Shown here piece by piece: positions 55,794 through 64,000 of a DNA stretch of 64,000 nt. The position numbers and the translations under genes were made by a program. Under the pieces are notes generated by a model that searched no databases, was not told where the DNA came from, and saw nothing but the letters and a program-made list of their open reading frames with translations. Numbering within the stretch: the stretch's first letter is position 1; every line of letters begins with the position of its first letter. Origin of the DNA: Bubalus kerabau. Its lineage: Eukaryota; Chordata; Mammalia; Artiodactyla; Bovidae. The stretch is taken from assembly GCF_029407905.1 (NCBI RefSeq), contig NC_073634.1:29339501-29403500 (forward strand), given 5' to 3'.

Positions 55794-56436
55794 CCTGTTA
55801 TGCTCCTTCAATAAATATTGACATAGAGCCAATTAAATGTAGTGTTCTTAGATTGCTGTGGACTGGCATAACATCATCAGTCTGACAACAACTATATTCA
55901 TTTTGGGATATTTTCCCTTATATGTACAGATTTTATGCTATTCCATGTACAATTTTTTTATTGTTTATGTCTCTAAATAGTAATCATCATTTTAGTGGGG
56001 AATTACATTTTGTCTTTTATCCCTCTCAAATTCCCCTTCTTCTTTGTTTATTTGCTCTTCTTTCCATATTCTGTTTTGACTTTAGCTTAGGAAGGGCACT
56101 CGGTTTTTCTGTTGCAGTAGACGCCAAGATAATGATGCATCTTGGGTTTTGTGTATTTATAAACAGTAGACATCCTCTAATACAGAGTTGTCTTTCCCTC
56201 TTTAATTTTGGTGGTGAGTAGTGCATGTAAACTGTTAAATGACTGAAGGACAGCTGCACTCCAGTTTTTAATTTAATTTCATCCTTTCTTTCAGCTTCTG
56301 TAATGAATAACAATTTTTAAAGAAATATTTTAATGTTAACTAGACACCTGGTAGGTCTACCCTCAGGAATAGATAAACATGCCATTTCTTCTTTTACAAG
56401 GACTCAGAATTCACTATCAGCCCTGATCAGACTTAA
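55794..56436. other. Intronic sequence, nothing recognised
   Basis: About 640 bp AT-rich with short frames on both strands. No call. Confidence 0.4.
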
Positions 56437-56460
56437 TGTGTGTGTGTGTGTGTGTGTGTG
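56437..56460 (+). repeat. (TG)12 microsatellite
   Basis: Uninterrupted dinucleotide run directly next to the reversed BovB tail. Probably polymorphic. Confidence 0.95.
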
Positions 56461-57433
56461 ACTTCAGTTCAGTTCAGTTGCTCAGTCGTGTCCGACTCTT
56501 TGTGACCCCCATGAACTGCAGCACACCAGGCCTCCCTGTCCATCACCAAGTCCCAAACTCATGTCCATTGAGTTGGTGATGCCATCCAACCATCTCATCC
56601 TCTGTCGTCCGCTTCTCCTCCTGCCCTCAATCTTTCCCAACATCACGGTCTTTTCAAATGAGTCAACTCTTCGCATGAGGTGGCCAAAGTACTGGAGTTT
56701 CAGCTTCAACATCAGTCCTTCGAGTGAACACCCAGGACTGATCTCCTTTAGGATGGACTGGTTGGATCTCCTTGCAGTCCAAGGGACTCTCAAGAGTCTT
56801 CTCCAGTGTCACAGTTCAAAAGCATCAATTCTTCTGCACTCAGCTTTCTTTATAGTCCAACTCTCACATCCACGCATGACTATTGGAAAAACCATAGCCT
56901 TGACTAGATGGACCTTTGTTGACAAAGTAATGTCTCTGCTTTTTAATATGCTATCTAGGTTGGTCATAACTTTCCTTTCAAAGAATAAGCGTCTTTTAAT
57001 TTCATGGCTGCAGTCACCATCTGCAGTGATTTTGGAGCCCAGAAAAATACAGTCAGCCACTGTTTCTACTGTTTCCCCATCTATTTGCCACAAAGTGATG
57101 GGACTGGATGCCATGATATTAGTTTTCTGAATGTTGAGTTTTAAGCCAACTTTTTCACTCTCCTCTTTCACTTTCATCAAGGCTCTTTAGTTCTTTTTCC
57201 CTTTCTGCCATAAGGGTGGTGTCATCTGCATACCTGAGGTTATTGATATTTCTCCCGGCAAGCTTGATTCCAGCTTGTGCCTCTTCAGCCCAACATTTCT
57301 CATGATGTACTCTGCATATAAGTTATATAAGCAGGATGACAATATACAGCCTTGACGTATTCCTTTTCCTATTTGGAACCAGTCTGTTGTTCCATGTCCA
57401 ATTCTAACTGTTGCTTCCTGACCTGCATATAGT
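56461..57433 (-). repeat. BovB LINE, about 0.97 kb
   Basis: Reversed BovB with (cagtt)n tail. The - strand shows 'RVPWTARRSNQSILKEISPG', 'GSKITADGDCSHEIKRRL', 'LSTKVHLVKAMVFPIVMRG' and, beyond a stop, the reversed region around the active-site box ('taagggtggtgtcatctgca'; the complement reads YADD at about 57,222-57,233). Frame breaks separate the parts. 5'-truncated. Confidence 0.94.
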
Positions 57434-57436
57434 CAC

Positions 57437-57583
57437 TGCTGCTGCTGCTGCTAAGTCGCTTCAGTCGTGTCCAACTCTGTGCGACCCCATAGACAGCAGC
57501 CCACCAGGCTCTCCCGTCCCTGGGATTCTCCAGGCAAGAACACTGGAGTGGGTTGCCAATTCCTTCTCCGATGCAGAAAGTCA
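57437..57583 (-). repeat. BovA SINE monomer (Bov-A2 second unit)
   Basis: 'ctgctgctgctgctgctaag' to 'gttgccaattccttctccga'. Sits between BovB and a Bov-tA, all in the same orientation. Confidence 0.92.
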
Positions 57584-57586
57584 CTT

Positions 57587-57790
57587 CACTCAGTTGCTAG
57601 TCATGTCCAATTCTTTGCGACCCCATGGACTGTGGCCGGCCTGGCTCCTTTGTCCAAGGAATTCTCTAGGCAGGAATACTAGAGTAGGTTGTCTTTCCCT
57701 TCTCCAGGGGATCTTTCCAACCCAGGGATAGAACCCAAGTCCCCCACATTGCAGGCCGATTCTTTACCGTCTGAACCACCAGGGAAGCCC
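57587..57790 (-). repeat. Bov-tA SINE
   Basis: Reversed body ('agtcatgtccaattctttgc', 'tttgtccaaggaattctcta') and reversed head ('gggatagaacccaagtcccc', 'ctgaaccaccagggaagccc'). Confidence 0.92.
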
Positions 57791-58139
57791 TGGGACTTAA
57801 TTCCTCCTCTCTAGTCTAAGCAGTCCCAGCTTCTTCAGATGTTTGTTACCTGATGTATTTTTTCCAGTTGCCTGCTGTTCTCATCTTTTACTTGGGATAT
57901 ATTTTAATTTTGTCAATGTTCCTCTCAAAGTGTGGTCCTTAGAATGAAATTTGTTGCTGTATACGTTTGATAAATCACAGTGCTGAACCTTATATCAATC
58001 TAGACTATTGTATTTTTTAGCTTTACTGAGCTTGAGTTGGAAACTGTGGTTCAGCCATTTTCAGTTGCAGTAGGCCTCCCATAATGTGAGCATTATCCAA
58101 TGCAGATTATTTCTGGTAAGTCAACTACTTCATTTGGTG
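57791..58139. other. Intronic sequence, nothing firmly recognised
   Basis: About 350 bp. Wording near 57,820-58,020 hints at a very old repeat, but no family is assigned. Confidence 0.35.
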
Positions 58140-59110
58140 CTCACTTGCTCATTCATTCATTCCATACATATTTATGGGCTTCCCTAGTGGCTCAGTTGGT
58201 AAAGAATTGGCCTGTAGTGCAGGAGGTCTGGGTTCAATCCCTGGGTTGGGAAGATCCCTTGGAGAAGGAAATGGCAACCCACTCCAGTACTCTTGTTTGG
58301 AGAATTCCATGGACAGAGGCATGGTACAGGCTGCAGTCCATGGAGCTGCAAAGAGTTGGACACGACTGTGCACCTAACTTTCACTTTTTTCCGTACATAT
58401 TTATGGAGTGCTTACTGTGTACCATGCGTAGTTGTAGTCATTTTGGCATTGTGTAAGACAGATGTGTTTCTCTTCTCTTGGATCTTACATTCTGGTTGAT
58501 ATCAATAAAGTAAAGAATTGGATGAAAAACCGTTTCAGCAAGCTGTGAGTAAAAGAAAACTGAAAAATGAACTGTGATAGTATTCGGGGTTCTCAGGAAA
58601 GGTCTCTTTGAGTTAACTGTTGGGCTGAGATCTAAATGTCAAGGAGCCAGCCATGCAGGTATGCGGGTGGAGAAATAAGGGTTATTCCAGAAAGAGGAAG
58701 AAGTAAAAACAAAAGTCCAGAGATAGGGAACAAGCTTGACATGTTGAGTGAAAAGATAAGTCCACAGTGGCTAGAGAGCTTAAGTGATGGAGGAAGAGTT
58801 ATAGGAAGTAAGATTGAAGAACTAAACAGGAGTCAGATCATAGAGGACTGTGGTAAGTTTTTCTTTAAATTTTCTTTAAATTCAGTGGGAAGTCAAGAGT
58901 GAAATGATTTCATCATATGGAAGAAAGATCACTCTGGAGAATGAATTAGAGGCAAAAATGGAAGAAGGACCACTGGTTATTGCAGTAGTCTACGCAGTGG
59001 ACAGTGATCACTTTGCGATGGTGCAGCTGCAGATGAGAGATGTGGGATGGATTCAAGATATATTTGGAGATAAAATTGATAGGATTTACTAGTGAATTAA
59101 ATAGTGTATT
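58140..59110 (-). repeat. L2 LINE, split by a Bov-tA
   Basis: Reversed L2 3' end 'cattcattccatacatattt', then after the SINE 'gtgcttactgtgtaccatgc', 'ttggatcttacattctggtt', 'gggctgagatctaaatgtca', 'gaactaaacaggagtcagat', 'aagatcactctggagaatga', 'ttattgcagtagtctacgca', ending near 'gataggatttactagtg'. Small + strand frames (for example 58,904-59,092) are antisense L2 and not a gene. Confidence 0.7.
58178..58390 (+). repeat. Bov-tA SINE nested in L2
   Basis: Complete SINE. Flanked by CC(A/G)TACATATTTATGG at 58,162-58,177 and 58,391-58,406, a 16-bp target-site duplication with one difference. Confidence 0.97.
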
Positions 59111-59225
59111 TGAGAGAAAGCAGAGTCAAGGTTCTGACAAACAGGTTTTTTTATTCATGTGAGGAAGTGGAGATTTGTTTAAACTCTGGAAGAAAAAAAC
59201 CTCACATATTTTAAGTATTTACTAT

Positions 59226-59490
59226 GGTGTGTGTTGTTGATGGTTAAGAGAATGGACTCTGGAGTTAGACTGCTTGGTAACAATAGCTCTGCTACCTACC
59301 TTGGACAAGTTACTCAGCCATTCTTTGACTCAGTGCTCTCATCTATAAAGTGAGGACAGTAATAATATCCATCTTAAAAATGTGTTGCAAAGACTAAGTG
59401 ACTTGATTGATGTAGGTGTAGATAATACAGGCTCCAGCGCCTATTCATATAAAGAATCTATATAAATGTTAGCTTTTATTATCTTAAAGG
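59226..59490 (+). repeat. MIR SINE
   Basis: Nearly full length: 'tgttgatggttaagagaatg', 'gactctggagttagactgct', 'agctctgctacctaccttgg', 'acaagttactcagccattct', 'catctataaagtgaggacag', 'taataatatccatcttaaaa', 'ttcatataaagaatctatat'. Confidence 0.8.
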
Positions 59491-59540
59491 TCTTTGCAAG
59501 GGTAATATTGAGTCTACATAACGATAGCCATATGCTGACT

Positions 59541-60034
59541 TTTTTTTTTTTTTTTTTTTTTTTGATAAAAACAGTCCCACAGCATTTATTGTAATCTGGT
59601 AATAACATAAGGGTGAGCAGAACAATATGAATACATGTTTTAGAACTACATCTCTAACAGAGGACACCTAAAAAAACCAACGGTATTGCCAAACAATTTC
59701 TCACTTCATCTGTCACTTCTAGTTGGAGACACTTTGGAGCAGAGTAATGTTATCTCCTTTTAGCATGATCCGACCCAGTTGTTTTCTTCACTTTGTTTTA
59801 GAATGAATCTCTTCTGCGTCACCTAATACGAGGTTCGTATACTCATCAAAACCAATGATGCAGCCCTCTATCGGCATATTCACTGGCTCATAAAGCCACA
59901 CCTGAATCCGTGATCTATTTTGCAAGTATCTGAAGATGAGACTGATGGGCTGCACCATCACCTTCTGACCTTCTGGCCCTGGCCCCGGTACGCCATGCTG
60001 GACGCTCACAAGCACCACAGTGCTCCACACTCTC
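59541..60034 (-). pseudogene. SNRPE: Processed SNRPE retropseudogene
   Basis: SNRPE encodes Sm protein E, a subunit of the heptameric Sm ring on spliceosomal snRNAs. This copy is an intronless cDNA: 38 nt of 5' UTR, start codon at 59,996-59,994, a 278-nt remnant of the 279-nt (92-codon) frame ending at 59,719, a 3' UTR with AATAAA at 59,590-59,585, and a 23-base A tail (T run 59,541-59,563). Recognisable blocks include 'LIFRYLQNRSRIQVWLYE', 'EGCIIGFDEYTNLVL' and 'DAEEIHSKTK'. Two lesions break it: a 1-base deletion around codon 10, which gives an early stop from the parental ATG, and a Ser-to-stop change (TCA to TGA) at 59,788-59,790. After the second lesion the original frame continues 'RKQLGRIMLKGDNITLLQSV'. 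Several substitutions (for example Gln to Pro after 'LYE') also differ from the parent. A perfect 13-bp target duplication, CCATATGCTGACT (59,528-59,540 and 60,035-60,047), shows LINE-mediated retroposition. Confidence 0.97.
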
Positions 60035-60047
60035 CCATATGCTGACT

Positions 60048-61000
60048 GTATATACTAATAGCTATATAAGATATAATTTTTCTCTTTAATTGAAGCTTTA
60101 TATTTTTTGCCTTTCCCCAGGAACATCTGTAATTTTTTGTTTACTGCCATTGTGAAAATATGATAAAGATTATTTTGTGTTTTCCTGTAGCTCTGTGTTG
60201 CTAGCTAAAATCTGCTTAGGACTGCGTTTGTATCAAATCTCTTTCAGAGTATGCTATACTAGAGTATCTTACACTGAAGAAATGTCTTGCAAGAGGTACC
60301 AGAAATGCTGGGGTTTTGCTAACATGCCTCATAATACAGCTTTTATATTCCTTTTTGGGAAGTATCTATTAATCCTATTTCTGTAAAATTAGAAAATGCA
60401 CCATGAGAATTTTTTCACCTTGTTTCTTACAGAAGTACAGTTCATTTAACTAGAATTTGATATTTTGATTTATAGCATAGTAAATAATACTAAATATTTA
60501 GTCTTATTCTAAATTCTTTCCAGAAAGGAACTTTTCTGTTAGTGGTATATACATCTGTTTATGAATTTTTGATGTGTTTTGCCCTAGATTGGTGCTAACT
60601 TTTAGAGATTATTAATTACATCCCAATTTTTTTTAAATCTTGCATCAAGTGTAGAATCCATGCTTTTTATTTATTCTTTTTAATAGTAGGATTTACCAGT
60701 GGGTTTACTACTTCAAAGAAGTGCCAGTGTATTGAAACAAGCAGGATGTGTCTGCTGGGTGTTAATGGTTCTCTCACCATGTCACTATGAGTGATTGTTT
60801 TTTTGTTTGCAGAGAGGAAAACCTTTGGGTATCACTATATTGATATTTCTAGCCAAAATTTATTTACATTTTTATAGATTATAGCTTTGATTACTAAAGG
60901 ATTCATTATAAAGGGATTTTCATAGTTGAAATAACATTCATGAAATGGTATTAAATTTAAGTATTTAATGTTCATTACATTTACATGGTTTAAAACGGAA
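60048..61000. other. Intronic sequence, nothing recognised
   Basis: About 950 bp AT-rich. No gene, RNA gene or repeat family recognised. Confidence 0.4.
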
Positions 61001-61400
61001 AAGATACAGCATGGTATATAATGGAGATTCTCTCTTTAATTCCTGTCTTCCAGCCTTTTGATTTCTCTTCCCCACAGGTAATCAGTTCTGTGTATGCTTC
61101 CAGGAAATGAATATAAACATTTATGCAGGAATATATACATCTGTGCACTTGCCCACATGTGTATATATTCTTTTTTAAAAGTTGTAGGGTATTATGGTTT
61201 ATATTTTATCTTTAAGTGTATATCATAATTCATCCCTATTAAATAAAATTTGCTGTTGTTCAGTTGCTCAGAAAATATTTCATTTTTTAGGCACTGTAAG
61301 TTTCTTGGTTCTTTTAAAGTCTAGATTGATATGTATACTCAGATGTGTAGTTTTCTAGAGTTTCTGTTACATAAGGATCTCATAGATCTTTTCAGTAAAA
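61001..61400. repeat. Probable ancient L1M fragment
   Basis: 'catggtttaaaacggaaaag', 'caggtaatcagttctgtgta', 'gaatatatacatctgtgcac' resemble L1M 3' text. A BovB tail scrap ('tgttgttcagttgctcag') lies at 61,252-61,270. Confidence 0.4.
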
Positions 61401-61417
61401 TATGGCACATGGTTCTG

Positions 61418-61668
61418 ATGTTGTTGTTCAGTCACTCAGTCATGTCCAGCTCTTTGCGACCCCATGGACTGCAGCATGCCAAGCTTCCCTGTCCTTCACC
61501 ATCTTCTGTAGCTTGCTCAAACTCATGTCCATTGAGTCAGTGATGCCATCCAACCATCTCGTCCTCTGTTGTCCCCTTCTCCTGCCTTCAGTCTTTCCCA
61601 GCATCAGAGTCTTTTCTAATGAGTCGGCTCTTTGCATCAAGTGGCCAAAGTAGTGGAGCTTCAGAGTA
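61418..61668 (-). repeat. BovB LINE 3' end
   Basis: Reversed BovB from 'tgttgttgttcagtcactca' to 'gtggccaaagtagtggagct'. The - strand keeps 'KLHYFGHLMQRADSLEKTL' and 'MDREAWHAAVHGVAKSWT'. Confidence 0.93.
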
Positions 61669-62260
61669 TTAGAACTGATAATAAAATTATCAGTTGCCAA
61701 ATGAGTGATATTAAAATTGTTTTGTCTATTTTACCATTGCCACTCATATGTCTGTCCGTCTACCTACCATCCAGTTAACTATTCATCTGTCCATCCACCA
61801 TCTACCATTTGTACATTTAGGAGTAAACCTGTAGGTAAATTTTTAGAATGTGGTTGAAGAGTATGTGCAACTGTAATTTTTGGTAGACTTTGTTAAATTG
61901 CCTTCCAGTGAGGTTGTACCACTCTGTTGGTACCAGCAATGTATGTTCCTGCATCATGTCGTCAAGAGAATGATTATCAAACCTTTGATCTTTGCCAGTC
62001 TGACACGTGAAAAATTATCTTAGTGTAGTCTTAATTTTCATTTCTTTTATGAATGTGAAGTTGGACATAGTTTAAGATCCATTTCTGGGGGGTTTTTTGG
62101 TCCATTTATCTATCATGGTGTTCATCTTCTTACTGATTTATGGGACCCTTTTAATATTAGGGAAATTAGTTCATGATATGTAATATAATTTTTTATTTCT
62201 TATCCATGTAGTGTGCTATTGTTTTACTTTGTTTCTTTAATATATTTTCTTTTCTTTTTT
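61669..62260. repeat. Probable ancient L1M fragment
   Basis: 'gtagactttgttaaattgcc', 'ttccagtgaggttgtaccac', 'ctttgccagtctgacacgtg', 'taattttcatttcttttatg' follow the usual L1M order. Confidence 0.5.
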
Positions 62261-63717
62261 AATTAAAATATCTAGTTTACCTATAATCAAATAGTTCTAA
62301 AAGCTCCTCTCGAAGAAGATTCCCTGGAACCAACCATTTTGAACTCTTGTAGCTGATTCCTTTGGAATTTATCTTCAAATTTCTAAACAGCTGTGCTGCT
62401 TGATTTTGCTTTTTTCTTTTTTTTTCAGTTTTAGAAATTATCTGTCCCATTACAGAAGAAGAGATTTAACCACTGTACTACCCCAAAAACACATATTCCC
62501 TACACACCCTTCTCCCTTCACCTCCTGTTCTTCCTCATCTCTTCCAGATAGGATTACTTATTTCCAGGACAATTTCTTGTTTTCCTTGGAGTTCTTAAAT
62601 TCCGTTTGGTGTGCTAATCATTAATTTAACCCCCCGGCTTTCCCCCAGTTGAGACCGACACCATTCTAATTCTTGGGGTTTTGTATGAAAACTTTTTTCT
62701 CACTGAAAGCACAAAGGCTCTACCTACCAATCTTGCATAATGTGCCTTTGTAAGCCTTCTATTTTCATCCTTTGTGCTTGGCACAGAGTAGACCCCTTCA
62801 GTCTTGAAAATCATGCCATTCAGTTTGGAAATTTTCTTAGATTATTTTTAAAAATTATTTCCTCTCTTCAATTTTCTGTTTTCTCTTACTCCTGTTTTTG
62901 ACTACTAAACCTCCTGGACTAATCCTGTACTGTTTTACCATGTCTGCCTTGTGCTGTAATTTCTGGGAGTTTCCTTCAACATTTATCTTTCCAACTTTCT
63001 CTTTTATGATTATGTTTTTACTTTACAGGAGCTCTTTGTTCCTCTGAATGTTCTGTTTTTCCTTTTAATAACATCTTGTTATTTCATGGATTCAAAAATC
63101 TTATCTTTCTGAAAGGAGTTTGCTCACTTGTTTCCTTCCTCTCGTCTTTCCTTAAATTTTCTCTCCCTAACCTCATCCTTTTTTCTTCCAAGCTGCCCTT
63201 TTCTGCTTGTTTTGCTTGCAAACCCCCTACCCCCCACCCCCACCCCCACCCCCACCCCCTGCCACCCTTCTATTAGGGGACTTCTGTGTTTGGCCGTTGG
63301 GCTTTCTGCTTATATTTTAAAGTGGGCATTGAATAGCTGATTGGAAGCTCTGTGCTTGTCCATGGAACTTACTGGCTGTGGACTTCACTCCAGGGTAATC
63401 TGACTGACCTGTTTGTGTGAGTAACCTCCAATATTAGCACCTTTTGGTCTTCCTTTAGGGCTGGTGATATTATAAAGAGTAGAAAAACTCTTCTCATCTT
63501 TTTAAGAGGGTATAAATTTGATTGCCATCACTTTGAAAATCAGGTCACTGGAAAAGATTTTCAGTTCAGTCACTCAGTTGTGTATTATGTCAAATAAAAC
63601 TTTCACTTAATTTTATGTTTTTTAAATCTCACTTCCAACCTTCATCTCTCTGCCTGGTTTTCTTCAATACCAAAAGTCCTGTTTACTTTCTTCAGAAATA
63701 TTATTATTTAATACAAG
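62261..63717. other. Intronic sequence, old unresolved repeats and a C-rich tract
   Basis: The 62,840-63,060 text ('cttcaattttctgttttctc', 'tggactaatcctgtactg', 'ctgggagtttccttcaac') reads like a common but unassigned ancient LINE-like repeat. A BovB tail scrap ('cagttcagtcactcagttgt') is at 63,561-63,580. No gene. Confidence 0.35.
63228..63260 (+). repeat. (CCCCCA)n tract
   Basis: Five successive CCCCCA-type units. The - strand carries G5 tracts spaced by single T, a strong G-quadruplex pattern. Confidence 0.9.
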
Positions 63718-63915
63718 TGAAGTGAAGTGAAAGTCTCCCAGTCGTGTCTGACTCTTTGCAACCCTATGAACTATACAGTCCATGGAATTCTCCAGGCCAG
63801 AATACTGGAGTGGGTAGCCTTTCCCTTCTCCAGGGGATCTTCCCAACCCAGGAATCAAACCCAGCTCTCCCGCTTTGCAGGCGGATTCTTTACCAGCTGA
63901 GCCACAAGGGAAGCC
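63718..63915 (-). repeat. Bov-tA SINE with target-site duplication
   Basis: Reversed body with an internal deletion ('ctatgaactatacagtccat'), then reversed head ('ggaatcaaacccagctctcc', 'ctgagccacaagggaagcc'). Duplication TTTAATA(C/T)AAG at 63,707-63,717 and 63,916-63,926. Confidence 0.93.
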
Positions 63916-64000
63916 TTTAATATAAGGCCTATCATAAAAATTATGTAGTTAATTGTCTTGTGTGAGAGACGCAGCTTCCAGGAGTTCAGAAGGATGATAA

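Noticed and set aside
58904..59092. 62-codon acidic frame ('ENELEAKMEEGPLVIAVVY') as a small gene
   Set aside because: The DNA is antisense L2; the frame is a chance product.
59788..60030. 80-codon SNRPE-like frame as a functional gene
   Set aside because: It begins at a GTG in the former 5' UTR, enters the Sm frame only because of a 1-base deletion, and ends at a nonsense codon that removes the last 22 residues needed for the Sm fold.

Overview
The window is mammalian nuclear DNA from a ruminant. The evidence is the repeat content: BovB (RTE-clade) LINEs, tRNA-Glu-headed Bov-tA SINEs, two-monomer Bov-A2 SINEs, single BovA monomers, cetartiodactyl CHR SINEs and a ruminant L1. Older mammal-wide MIR, L2, L1M, MER5A, MER20 and MER2-like elements lie beneath them. 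Sequence alone does not separate cattle from buffalo, sheep or goat. Nothing here is prokaryotic: there are no operons, CRISPR arrays, tRNA or rRNA genes, or intact viral genes. Almost every open reading frame is a fragment of a retrotransposon or chance.

Layout. Bases 1-19,470 look intergenic: AT-rich sequence with scattered SINEs, two BovB pieces, an old LTR-like element and some ancient DNA transposons. Bases 19,470-21,150 hold the one clear gene landmark. A stretch with twelve CCAAT/ATTGG boxes leads into GC boxes and a dense CpG island, which contains a probable non-coding first exon ending at a strong splice donor (CAG|GTAAGG, exon end 20,909). The gene would run on the + strand and I do not recognise it. 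From 20,910 to the end I see no convincing further exon, so the right two thirds of the window is best read as a very long first intron. Its first 4.8 kb (20.9-25.7 kb) has no recent ruminant repeat. From 25.7 kb on it is densely populated, with at least ten BovB pieces.

The only protein-gene relic is a processed SNRPE retropseudogene on the - strand (59,541-60,034). It has a poly(A) tail, a perfect 13-bp target-site duplication, a 1-base deletion and a nonsense codon.

Many insertions are nested and can be put in order: Bov-A2 inside a ruminant L1 inside an ancient L1; Bov-A2 inside a MER2/Tigger-type transposon; Bov-tA inside L2; Bov-tA inside a CHR SINE; BovB inside MIR. One BovB copy carries a 5' inversion typical of twin priming. 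I found no novel functional system. The most useful leads are the CCAAT-rich promoter of an unidentified gene, a 69-bp direct duplication flanking a SINE, an unidentified 242-bp insertion that splits a MIR, and the BovB 5' inversion.
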